A stretch of DNA of 64,000 bases from Fragum whitleyi (lineage: Eukaryota > Mollusca > Bivalvia > Cardiida > Cardiidae), in the NCBI GenBank assembly GCA_948146395.1, contig OX411557.1, forward strand, positions 30,792,077 through 30,856,076, given 5' to 3'. The position numbers and the translations under genes were made by a program. Of this stretch, positions 32,796 to 44,466 are shown one piece after another. Position 1 is the stretch's first letter, and each line of letters opens with the position of its first letter. The notes beneath the pieces were generated by a model, which was not told where the DNA came from, searched no databases, and worked only from the letters and a program-made list of their open reading frames with translations.

Positions 32796-32943
32796 TCTTT
32801 ATGATGAGGAATGCTAGGATTATATTTGGCATCCACCAAGTGACCTCTTGCATCAACAGGGATCACATACCCCACCAGATATTGGATGTTTCATCATGAT
32901 TTTGAAAAAAAAAAGGCGCAGGTCATAAAAGTGCTGGTCAGCC

Positions 32944-33109
32944 TTAAGGTAGTGGAGCCATAATAGTTCCGCAACATTTCGGAACCCATGTACTTTCATT
33001 GTGTTGACCAAGGTTTCCTAATGAAAATCATTAGAAATCCTCAGTTAACACTGTTAAAGTTCATTTCTTCCAATATGTTGCGGACCTATTACGGGTCCAC
33101 TACCTTAAG
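32944..33109. mobile_element. Palindromic MITE (family P), best copy
   Basis: ttaaggtagtggagccataa ... ttacgggtccactaccttaa. The inner arms meet at a short loop near tcctaatgaaaatcattaga (33015-33034). Confidence 0.8.
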
Positions 33110-36100
33110 CTTAAAGAATGCAAACACAATACCTGGTCCAATTAGCTGCAAGTTATTCATCAAGTATGAAGAACTGTTCCCTCTGCTGGGGCCCTAAACG
33201 TGTATCTTTACTTCTTTAAGTTGATCCTCAAAAACGATGAAGAATAACAATTCCCACTCATCTCTGTCAAACGTGAACAATCCCGATATGGTAAAATATC
33301 AGCTTCATTTCCTTTATGTGCATTGATTCATTTGAGTTTAGGTTATTTAATCTATGAGAAATGTCATTCTAACGTTAATTTAACGCAAACTTTCGGGAAC
33401 ATACCTGTTAAGGGTTCGCCGCAAATATAAATGGAGGCCATTTGTATTTTTGGCCAAAATTTTATATGCAAAATTAAGGCTTTTCTTTATGCAAAGTCAA
33501 CTGAATATGTTATAAAATGTATTAAAAAGGGGAAATGAAGATGTTTTTGATAAAAATATTTGCAAAGAATGCTTTTATAGCTGAAAACAGAGTTCCACAT
33601 TGCACTTTCGCATTTGCATCCATTTGAAAAATGTACCGATGCATTAGGGACAAAAACTTGCAGACGTCAACTGGAATATCCAGAGTACAATCAACGAGGC
33701 TTACTTTTGGCTAAAATGCCTGTGGGAAAGATATTTGGGCGTTGAAAGACACGTGTTTATTTTCAAGGAAACATGGCAGCCTTTTTTTACAACAACAAAA
33801 CATGTAAACAAAGATGTTTTAAGGAATTGCAACGATCGTATTCCTTGAAAGCAAAAGGTGACCGTCCATTATCACTCTTGGGCATTTCTACTTAAAAAAT
33901 GAGACTAAATTTACCTTGATTTCTACTTAGAAATCCTTGCTATTGTTCTGTTTTTCTCAGCTGTCAAATAAAAAAACTGCCGTGGGAAATTTGTTATGAA
34001 CCGCTTCACCGAAAAAGAGATAAAAATATCACTCCTCTAAAAAAATAGAGTGGGACCTTTCATACTTATTTGAGAGCAAGTTAAAACGGCCTGAAGTCAA
34101 AACGGCCCAAAGTCAAAACGACCCCAAATTCGCTAAAACCAGTCAATACCAAGTCAAAACTTTTACTCATTTGGTCAAAAGAGCAAAAATTCATTTTTTT
34201 ATGTCATATAAGAATATATACAATTAATGGCTCGATTTATACATTTTATACATCTTTTTTTTAATAAGATCACAAATGAAATAGCTTTATTTTTTGGTTT
34301 ATTTCAATACAAATACACCTCAATTTCCTTTTTTAGTCTCTCACATTACATCTATAAAGGTTTGTTTCAAATTAAAGACCAATACCCTTATTCATATAAA
34401 TGTGTTATTATTATAGTCCGATTGCCTTGTATATGGACCGGTGTTTTCACCAATTACACAAAAATACGTTGGTAAAATCTTTTGTATGTAGAAATATCTT
34501 AATTTTAGCTTAATCCAAATTAATTTTAGACTATAAAATGGTTCCAGAATGATGCTTTTGTCTACTTAGTAAATGATAATTTTTCGCATTTTCCACTCTT
34601 AAGGCTGCTAAGTAGTAAGAATATGTACACATATACTAAAAACTTGTGTTTTTATACTTAACTTTTGACACAATAAATGACCAATTTTCTTTTGTTGGAT
34701 ATGCGTATTTTCATATCGACGGTACCCAATTTTAAACTAAAATATCACGTATTTTTTACCGTTCATAACTCGATTTTTACTTGTTATATCTCGTGAAAAA
34801 CGCAACGATTTCGTTGAATAATCCATGATTTGATTGGTCCGAATTAGAGAGTACAGGGTTCATCCATGAAAAGTTATAGGCGATTATCAATATCTTGTCA
34901 AAAGGTTCACAAACAAAGATAGGACACTCTCATTCTAATATACTTTACGAGTGAATTACACAAACATAATTAATTTTATAGAAATACTCGATATTATATA
35001 TTAAAAAAAAAAAAAAAAAAAAACAAAAAAAAAAACAAAAAAAACGGCTCCTTTAAAATCATCCAAATTGGTACCTATTTTGAGAAAGACACTTCACTTT
35101 TCCCTTATTATAGAAACAATAAGTTGTAATAGGCCAGGAGTTTCATGTAGACGGACAGACAAAATCATTATTTTACTTTCAAAAATCCTGAAAACATATT
35201 TTTTCATGGTAATAGATTGAAAAAAAGATATTATGATAAGCAAAATTTTCGCTTGAAAATTACTTTTAATTATATTGTATCATTGTTATTGAGTTCAAAA
35301 GACAATCCAAGTGTGGGTGGCCCTTTTTTGACGTTTCGTTTGCGAAATCTACCACTTCAATTCAAACACGAATAAAATATTGGGATTTCATATATCAGAA
35401 TGAAAATATGACTTCTTTAATTGAGCTTCAGCCTTTGAGTAATTTCAATTGAACAAAGGAGATACCATCACAAGCTCTATTGTGAAATTTTGCCCTACTA
35501 TTAACAAGGAATTGTGAAGAACATGTTGATAATAATGTGGTCATAATCATACTTTATATTTTGCAGCAAATCGTATAAAGAAAGACTGTGACACCAATAT
35601 TTATATTGGTGAAATGAATCAAAGTCAAATTTACTACACCACACTTCTTTGACAAACGTTTAACTAAAATTTGTCTGTCTTCTTATCTTCCAAAGGAGTC
35701 TCTCCCCGCTTACCGCTCTGTGGGCGCCTTTATATACCTCTTGTATGTATACATTCCTAACAGAACAAGGTCACCTGATCTACCCACACATTGGCATGCT
35801 GCCCAGCGGCTCGCTATCTGTTGTAAATAGTTTATGACCGAATAATCAGACCACATTCAAAGACAGGTATGGTTGAGTCATTCAAAAAGGAGGCTCGCAG
35901 AGATTGAATGTTTTACATATCTAATTGGTATATTCTCTATAACGCCAGAAATTTATTTAGAGAGTACAGGTTTAAAAGGGTGAGGCAATTCAAAAAACGT
36001 TAATTTGTACTTTTTCAAAATGGAAAAAAGTAACACTTAATTCCGTTAATGTTTCCTATTTTTTTCTGTAAAATCTAAGGACACTTAATACAACTCCCTG

Positions 36101-36659
36101 GAGGACACCTTTTCCGTATGATAATATATGCACTCTAAATATATACTCTGTACTCTTTTTATAAAACACTTTATTAACAATAGGTTTATATAAACTCTGT
36201 ACTCTTTTTATAAAACACTTTATTAACAACAGGTTTTTTTTAGGATTAAATTGACTGTTATCAAATGTCATCTTATTATCCGGTATTTCAAGCGTTTAAG
36301 CCTGTTGTCTTGATTATAAATAATGTTTGAAAATGCAGTAATAAATTATCTTTTATCAAAACCGTTTTCCGCTTGACACAACGAAGAGCTAAGTTTTGGG
36401 GATTAGAAACTATGCGTTTTATTAATTTTGAGAGGGAAATAGAGAGAGAAAGAAGAATAGAGGAGAGAGTCAAGTTTCTTCAAAATTATAATAATTACTA
36501 ATCTGAATATCAAAAGTCAACCTTATTTAAAAAAAATCTGGGTAGAAACTGTGTATTCAAAATCTTTAGCATATGATACTTTATTTATTAAGCTCCAATA
36601 AAAACCATGAAAGTCATAAATTCCGTTCTTTCCCTTTCTTGAGTTTAAACACGCTACGC
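33110..36659. other. Long intergenic stretch without a gene
   Basis: AT-rich unique-looking sequence. Contains an A-rich run at 34999-35044, a short direct repeat of 'ctctgtactctttttataaaacactttattaacaa' at 36146-36180 and 36195-36229, and scattered small open frames without domains (34227-34475, 36056-36473). No exons resembling genes A or B. Confidence 0.45.
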
Positions 36660-36930
36660 TCGTACGTGAGATGACCAATCAAAGTCCTCAATACATTTTA
36701 ACCAATGAAACGAGAGGAAGCAACGGACCAATGGTGTCCATGCTTACTTTAGGATCTAGTATCGATAAATGAGGACAGGCTAGCTAGTCTAAATTAAAAT
36801 GGGCCTACTTTTTGCACAAGAACAAAAACCGGAAGTGTAGTTGGGTTTTTCCGCGAAAAATCGAAGAAGGTGAAAATCGAAGAAAACCTGGAAAATCAAA
36901 AGCTTAATCGATAGATCAAGGTAGTTTTTG
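36660..36930 (+). promoter_or_regulatory. Candidate promoter/first-exon region
   Basis: Three CCAAT-type motifs (gaccaatcaaag 36673, aaccaatgaaa 36699, gaccaatgg 36725) within about 55 bp are followed by an ETS-like accggaagtg at about 36828, and a possible untranslated exon end atagatcaag|gtagtt at 36920. It is denser in such motifs than anything else in the window. It could drive gene B, 7.4 kb downstream, or an unrelated or lost gene. No TATA box. Speculative. Confidence 0.25.
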
Positions 36931-38530
36931 CAATTTTTCTGTTCATTACATCATTCCTTATATGCAGGCAGAAGGAAACGCCAAATAATTTGAGTTAAAT
37001 CAATAAAATCAGCCAATTTTGTTAATTTACGCTAAACGTAGATTTCACGTGATGTTTTTACAACAGAAATCTTTCAAATAATCTTACCTATGGAGACCAA
37101 AAGGAACCATACGTATTTCCACTATATGTTGATGGGGTTTTTTTTATTTATTTTGCAAATATCAATCAAAAATCAAAGATTATCATATAGTTTTGATATT
37201 CATCTTCCTCTTTAAAGTGAAATTTAATGGTCCCGACGCACAGGTAACAGGTAAAAATTAATTCAACAACTTGAAATGTTCAGACATAGTATTAATTTGG
37301 TCACCATATGTTATGAAGCGGTCTACTTTCTTTTTATGAATGAAATATCATTTGGCGTGGGAATAGTAAATGTAAACAAACTCTATGTCTGCCATTTGCA
37401 AATTATTTTTCTGGAGTTGGTCATTTTCAGATGCAAAATGTGAGTTATGTGAAATGTTTATGCAAAATTTGAGCCTCCTTCATTGTTCTTTAGCCTTTCC
37501 TCTACATGTAGATATTTCTTGTTTTATCTATTGTGCAACTGAATCTTTAGTTGAACGCAAATAGAAAATGTTGTAAATGTGTCATATTTTCATGCTTTAA
37601 AGACACTTTTTGGTATTTTTTTCTACATATCCAAACTATTTTGCATTCTTTAGTAATATTTTAAAGCTACTATATCAGTTTTGGTCCAATAGATTACTTT
37701 GTATGAGTTTTTAATTTCATGTCCATTGACTCAGTTTCTGTGAATTCAAATCGCGGTAAACCCTTAATCACATGTAATTGATGAAAAGTCAGATAATCAT
37801 GAGCACTCTGACAGTTATTATGATGGAAGCAGCCATTTTGGAAGGGAGGCTATCTAAATCGTGGGTAAAGGTTTCCACTTAAAATTATATGAAAGGGAGG
37901 TAACTACTGCTTTTAGGGTAGGTCCGCAAAAAACGAAATATCTCTTTTATTTTAAATTTGCACAGAGATTTGAAAACATATTCTTTTAGTCAAGGTATTT
38001 GACTATTTCTGATACTACCTTATTGAGATTTTTGCTGTTGCTGAAGGCTAATTTTTTACCTTAAAAATCGATCTTTTAACATGGATTTGAATGGAAAAAG
38101 TAAGAGCACCGCGAAAAATATAAATCATCTAATTTCCTTCGTACGAAATAATATTTAATTTTTAACTTAAAATTTATCATTTTTGCATAGAAATGTATCA
38201 GAAAATATATTAAAAGTGCGATTTTGTGATATACCACTTTCCAGCATTTAACTTACATCTGCCTGATCCTTATACAGATCGCTACTTAAAAGTGTATAGG
38301 ATTGTAGTATGACACCCCCCCCCCCCCCCCCACACACACACCTACCGATCAAGAAAACCATATAGAAAGCGAAATATATCCTCCAGGCAATTTGCACATG
38401 TATGGTAAGCATGTATTAAGCTCACGCGATAACCGCGATATTGTATATAAACACTGGATCAATCCATGTTGTTGAAAACAGTGTTCATGTCAATTGGCTG
38501 TCTTAATTATACTGAAAAAACATGCAGTAG
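36931..38530. other. Intergenic, no gene recognised
   Basis: AT-rich; contains a C19 run followed by (AC)n at 38313-38341. No coding frame of note. Confidence 0.45.
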
Positions 38531-38535
38531 TTTAT

Positions 38536-38608
38536 CGGAGTGGCGTAGTCGAGTGGATAAGGACGACAGAATTTTGACCCAGCAGACCGAGTTCGATTCT
38601 GCATTCCG
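38536..38608 (+). tRNA. tRNA-like sequence, probably a pseudogene
   Basis: 73 nt. cggagtg at the start pairs with cattccg at the end (one mismatch, one wobble), there is a Ser/Leu-style D-arm (gtcgagtggataaggac), and a gagttcgattctgc B-box. The anticodon stem and T-stem do not form well, so I cannot give an isotype. It may be a tRNA pseudogene or SINE head. No SINE body follows. Confidence 0.3.
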
Positions 38609-39048
38609 ACATAAAAATGAACTCTTTTAATTTATACATTTAATGGCATTTTTTCAATTATTTTAAATGTTGTGCTAATTTTGAAAATGCTTCAAAGGCT
38701 TTTTTGTATTCTTTGGATTGAAAAGATATATACTATATTTACTTCACCGAGGGGATGAATATAAAGGCCAACCTAGATAGAGCCTGAAACTGCGATTTGC
38801 CTATTCGAAGATTCAAAATTTAAAAGATTTAACGCTGATAAATGGAATGCAATAGCCAAAACAATTGTAGACCGAAGGCGATTGTTTCATAATTCGATAT
38901 CTAATAATGTCGCATAGAATCGATAAAGCTTTCTCCGAACGGTATAATCCTGTATATTTAATCCTCGGATACATATCTTAAAAAAAGAAACACATAGAAA
39001 AGAAATTTATCTGCATGTATTGAATGATGTAAAATCTTAATTTTCTCA

Positions 39049-39165
39049 AAAAAAAAAAAAAAAAAAAAAAAAACAATAACAAAATCTGGCGACAGGATAC
39101 GAACCGGGAGAGTTTAGGTGACAATCAGTCGATAGTCTAGCATGCGTATCCACTGAGCCATCGCA
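39049..39165 (-). pseudogene. tRNA-like sequence with long poly-T downstream (reverse)
   Basis: On the minus strand: gcgatggctcagtggatacg (A-box), a long variable region, and ctcccggttcgtatcctgtc (B-box), followed by agattttgttattg and a run of about 25 T. The TTTT could act as a Pol III terminator. Acceptor pairing is poor. Confidence 0.3.
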
Positions 39166-39377
39166 GTCATTTACATATGTCACGTTACGTTAATTCTATT
39201 ATATCAGTTTCTGAACAGGGAGTTAACATATTCGAGAAGTAACCTGCACTACCTATAGAAAATATCGATTCAACCGTCTGGATGTTAACATTGTCGCGTG
39301 CAATTTACGCGTAGGGTAAAAGCGTACCATGCTTATTTCCGCTTTGTTTACTAAAACAATATGGCAGTACCCATTTC

Positions 39378-39740
<363 letters not shown>

Positions 39741-40042
39741 CATTTCAATAATGATTAGCGAAAAATATGCCGATATATATGAACGATACAAAAATAATGT
39801 TTTTTTTTAAATGATAGTTATTATAAACATTCAATTAAGTGAAGATAACACGTCATTTTACATGCAAATACAAATGCAAACTAACAGGTAGAAAATACCA
39901 CCATTCTCATTGCATTTGTTAAATTGTTGTTTGTGTATCTCTTAATCTGTGCTTCTGGTCAAAAGTGTATTTTAGCTACTTCATCGACTTGACCTGGGTC
40001 AAAATTATTAATACTACACACGAGTTTGGAGCTTGGTTTTGT

Positions 40043-40592
40043 TATATACTGTTCACAAAAAGTAGAGGATATTGTTAGTTTGATTTGTGGTATTCTGGTC
40101 AGCTTGGGCATCCATACATCTTCAGGGCCCCGTTTTGAATCATCAACAAAGAAACCAATTGTTTGACATCGTGACAATGTTTGACTGTGAGTCACAGGGT
40201 TTAACAGCAGTCTGGACTCACGTTCTTCCGGTTTCCAGTATACTATTGACTCACTTACGGTGAGCTTTCATTAGAACTCACATTATTCCTACAAAATGTG
40301 AAGCGAATACATGACACAGATAAACACCAAATAATTATTCTCGAAGTTATGCTCAACTAAAGTAAGGATTTCCATTACAACATACGCCATGTTAAAATAA
40401 GCGCTATACCCCTCTCTTCTTAAATGCTGAATTTTCAGGACGTGTTTAGCAGAAAAGGGAATTCCATAAGTACCATATTACCATGAGACAACTGCTAGTT
40501 GGCTAAGAATAAGGTAGATTGTCCTAGACTGTTTGCAACCATAATAACCCTATGGATTAACAGATTATCCCCTACTTTTTGTGAACAGTATA
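40043..40592. mobile_element. TIR element with ctgttcacaaaaagtag ends
   Basis: tatactgttcacaaaaagta at 40043 and tactttttgtgaacagtata at 40573-40592 are perfect inverted ends with TA outside, as in Tc1/mariner. It is about 550 bp with no transposase. The frame at 39959-40195 crosses the element end. Confidence 0.65.
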
Positions 40593-41120
40593 TTTGAACA
40601 CACCAGTCTACTCCCTGATAAAGCAGTTACATGTATAAATCAGAAGCTGAACTGTTAAGTCATGGGGAAATTCCTGTCTATGATTGTAACAGGTATGGCA
40701 TTTGTGTTTTCTAAGATAGTTTTGCTTTTGTGTTTTTTTCAACCACATATATTCGAACGACGATAATGTTTTGTTAACGAGGGAAAAATAATGGTATGAC
40801 GCTAAAAATCTAATCACACTGTAAGAAACTCGAAGTGTGATAAGGTTGTTAGTTTCATATCGCTATGAAATCAACAAATTCTCTCTTGATATCTAATAAT
40901 CTAATACCTTGAAGAAAACATGAAACGATTTCTCGAAAATGAGACAAATTTTTCATAGAACTATATTTAGCGGAACCTTGTTTTCTTAACGGAATAAAAT
41001 TTAAAAGTTGTCCATTAGAATGCACGAATTTTGGTGAATACAATTAAAATTAAATTCTCGTCATGTTATCTTGAATCTAACTTTAAGTCCTTGTCAGTCA
41101 GATATTAAGCATTTATTAAC

Positions 41121-41469
41121 TTTGAACCGCCCCGAACCTACAACTTCTAAACGCTCCGTTATGACGAAGTCGAAATCGTTTAAAACGATCAACATCTCGT
41201 TGAAATTTATCAAATTATTCCACGATTGCTTTGTCTTGTATAGATTTTAAGGAGTCTGATTCTGATCGGTTCGTATAGACACACAAACAAAAACTGCATT
41301 AGAAAGTACGTATTTTTTAAAGAAGTAGTAAATATCGATATTTTTGTTCATCTTGAAAAAAAGCGATATTGGATTATCTCCCCTTAACTTATTCCGTACA
41401 AAACTCGCTCAACACACTCTTTCAATATACTACCGAAATCATTCAACTATTTCACGATGTTCTTAACTG
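41121..41469 (-). mobile_element. Family M MITE (reverse), left end lost
   Basis: It has 'aaacgctccg', the cgtatagacacacaaacaaa block, a reduced central hairpin and right end tttcacgatgttcttaactg-TA. Confidence 0.6.
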
Positions 41470-41477
41470 TACGTTAC

Positions 41478-41622
41478 CTAAAAAACCTACCCTTCGTTCA
41501 GGATGACAAAACGACGCAAACAGTTTGCCAATTGTATCTCGCTTTGCACGTAACCTTTCGTGCAAAACGGGGTAAAATTGGCAAACAGTTTGTACCAATT
41601 TGTTACTCTGAACGTAGGGCTG
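41478..41622. repeat. Family W fold-back element, best copy
   Basis: accctacccttcgttcaggatgac-type left end, caaacagtttgccaatt / aattggcaaacagtttg arms, ctcgctttgcacgt / cgtgcaaaacgggg core, and right end tactctgaacgtagggc. About 145 bp. Confidence 0.7.
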
Positions 41623-41699
41623 GTTTATTACATAGCGACCAAGAAACACTTAATTTTGGTACAGGATAGATACAGGTCAGCTGTACTCAGGGTCGGTCG

Positions 41700-42410
41700 G
41701 CCTGACCGCATGACCTGCAGTGGAAAGTGATAATTTTAGTTTTTGTACATGAACAACGGTCCATTGAAGCAACAGGTTGTTTCTTTCATTGGTACAGTGA
41801 ATATACAAAAGGTTTTGAGGAGATTTTGAACCAGTGCAGATAAATTTTTGGAATATGTGTAGACACATGTTTTTGAACCGTGTAGAACAAGCACGACGTT
41901 GGTACAGTTAACAACATAGTTTAATTGACAAGGTAAATGCTTTTGGAATGATTCAGTAATGAAATTGAATGAGCGTGTAGAGCGAGTTTTGAGTGAATTT
42001 AATGAGAGGTAATTCTATATCGCAATATTTGTTCAGGATGAACAAAATTAGCGACAATGATTAACTCCCTTTAGTAAAATATGCATACAAGTCATTTACA
42101 TAGCTTCCTGTTTCTTCAAGAACCTATGAGACGCTAACAATTTGAATTACGTTAGTGAAATCGCGTTTTTTTCTCTAACAAATTTTATTTTGAATGACTT
42201 TGTTGATTCTATGTTTTCAATGGGTTTGAGCGTTTTTGAATGGTTTGAGTGAGTGTTTGGAAGGAATGAATGGAACGCTGAGTGAGCGATTCAGAATGGT
42301 TTTGATTGAGGTGAATGTCAATTTCACGATGTAACTAACTGTAAATAATGGCTTTTTCGTCATGTTTTGAAAGTAGCCGAATTCGAAAAGTGACATAAGG
42401 GAAATATTTA
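41700..42410 (+). repeat. Third copy of the long inverted repeat unit, interrupted
   Basis: 41712-41903 matches 10070-10257 (ttgaaccagtg, gtagacacatg, gaacaagcacgacgttgg). Its continuation (gaaagtagccgaattcgaaaagtgacataag) resumes at 42368, after the family M MITE at 41904-42341. Confidence 0.65.
41904..42341 (+). mobile_element. Complete family M MITE inserted in the repeat
   Basis: TA-CAGTTAACAACATAG to CACGATGTAACTAACTG-TA. Flanked by ggTA and TAaa, consistent with TA target duplication. All family M sub-blocks are present. Confidence 0.8.
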
Positions 42411-42412
42411 AT

Positions 42413-43588
42413 ATATACTGAGCAAAAATAAAAAGTATCCACCCAATATCACTTCGGATTTCTTTAAAAGTACATACAGAAATTCCATGAAATATATTGC
42501 AAACTACGCCCTGATCATTTGGAAATAAATTTGAAAAGTTTTATGTGATTTGAAGAAGTCGCTTCTGAGTTATGGGCGTTAACATAGCCAAGGGGTCTTT
42601 TCAAAAATCGCAGACTCTCAATTTAATATTCAATTGATCTTTCCGATAGGTTTAAGCTTGCCAAATGCAATATTAATGCGTTAGGTATCCTTGATTGATA
42701 AGACAACTTGATGTCTTCTGCTGCTTCCTATCAATACTACGTCAAATGGACGCAAACAAACATAAAACATCTTACGCAGATTAAAAACTCAAATTTACAA
42801 AATTCTGTCTGCACGTTCCTTGTCGAGAAATCCAATCCCAAAATTCTCTATTTCATTTATTTTGCTGATAAAAAACAATATTTGCATTTCTACGTTACGT
42901 CAACGTTTCCTCTCGCTCATTGGAGATGCTCGTATGAATATCAAGGAAATTTGTTCGCCTTAATACCGTTAAGACTTAAATGGCAATTGTTTTGGTTTTA
43001 AAGTTTGACGATTGTATAGGTTAAGACTATTATTTCACTTCCGTTTTGAAATAGTGGTTGGGAAGCGTGAATGAAATCACGTCAATGTGAATGAGAAAAT
43101 TTGGCGTGACGTCTTCCCAGTGGCCCTATTGAGTTGAGGAGGGCGAGTAACAGTACTACTCAATCTGAGATGATCAGCACACGTTTATATTGTTCTTCTC
43201 TTTCAAGTAACGTTTGTTAAATTTACTCAACGTTCGACCTTTTTTTATTACGCCTGTTGTCAAGTTTTTCTCGGTCTCGTTACAGAACTGTGTTGTACGG
43301 AACACAACTACTATTTGATTTTCCTATACGCAGAGCTTAACTGAGGTTAAATTCACTTGAGAAGAAAGTCGATATCAAAAACGTGACGTACGCCAACGTA
43401 GAAAAAAAGATTTCGTCATTTCTTGGAAAACACCAAAAATGACACGTTGTTCGAATGAAATTTGTTGTGGGCATGAGAAAACGAAGCGCTGCAAACACAT
43501 TGGTACCTTAATTGATCATTCAATCATTCAAATGTTAAAGATATTGACATAAGAAAAATGGATACTTTCTTTTTTTGCTGAGTATATA
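42413..43588. mobile_element. Mariner-like element without transposase, ~1.17 kb
   Basis: tatactgagcaaaaataaaa left and ttctttttttgctgagtata right, TA-flanked; inner ends aagtatcca match too. Internal inverted text (ctacgttacgtcaacgtttc / acgtacgccaacgtag). The frame at 42708-43001 shows no DDE motif. Non-autonomous. Confidence 0.65.
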
Positions 43589-43842
43589 AAGATTCATCAA
43601 ATTAGAATAAGCCTGTTCGTTTCATTTCCAACAATTAATACGTGCATTATGGACAGATATTAAATTTAATTTTTTGAATTGTTACGCAGAGACTGTAATT
43701 GGACGTTATTTCTTCAAAAGTCGATTGGTTTTCTCTTAATATCTAACGCTTGGAATAGTCGAGCTTCGCTGTACATCGAGAGCTCTTGTTTAATGTTTCA
43801 CCAACCATCTCGTGTATAAATTTTTGTCAATGTTATTAGTTT

Positions 43843-44270
43843 CAGTTATTAACATCGTGAAATCGAAGCTCACAACATTCAAAAGCACTCCAAATCGGTC
43901 ACTCAGCGCTTTTGAAATTCACTCGTTACATACACTCACTTAAACTATTTCAACACGTAAAATGAAAGAAATCGCTCAATAACTACCTTCAAATCCACGA
44001 TTTCACTGATATTTAAAAAAAAACTGTAAGCGATTGATTGTTTGAAACGGCGTTCATAAAACTTTAACTTATAATTTATTAAAGGGAGATAACTGATATC
44101 GATAATTTCTTCCAACTTTGAGGGTATTTGAAGGTCTTACCTCCCTTAAATTTCATTCATAACTCGCTCCACATGCTCATTCAATATCATTAGAAAATCA
44201 TTTTTAAATCATTCAACTTCGTTACTTTGCATCAATTAATGTCAATTTCACAATATTTTTAACTCACAGT
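43843..44270 (-). mobile_element. Family M MITE (reverse), before gene B exon 1
   Basis: cagttattaacatcgtgaaa left; tcaatttcacaatatttttaac right. The central hairpin is eroded. It ends about 60 nt before exon 1 of gene B. Confidence 0.65.
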
Positions 44271-44330
44271 AAATGCAGAAAGGTCATTAGATAGCCATTG
44301 TATAAAATAACATTCGAAATATCTTTTAAG

Positions 44331-44466
44331 GTATGGTGTGTCTGTCTGGGTTGAAAGCAGATTGTTTGACAGACATTGTCTCAATGAGTCTCTTCAACGA
44401 ATGTTTGAATGGACTGATACGTGAGAGACAAAACTCTGGTTTGTCGAGCCCAGATAAGATGTGTAG
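44331..44466 (+). CDS. Gene B exon 1 (signal peptide end, first half of module 1)
   Basis: 136 nt; acceptor is the weak atcttttaag, donor gtaagt. It encodes MVCLSGLKADCLTDIVS... with C-x12-C-x19-C as in gene A. The preceding bases (ataacattcgaaatatc) align with those before exon 1 of gene A but are one base shorter. A MITE ends about 60 nt upstream and another starts about 42 nt after the donor. Confidence 0.75.

Noticed and set aside
39959..40195. Minus-strand 78-codon frame with plausible composition
   Set aside because: It crosses the terminal inverted repeat of the element at 40043-40592, so it is a chance read-through.
42708..43001. 97-codon frame inside the mariner-like element
   Set aside because: Lacks transposase motifs (no HTH, no DDE/D) and sits in a TIR-bounded element far too decayed to encode one.
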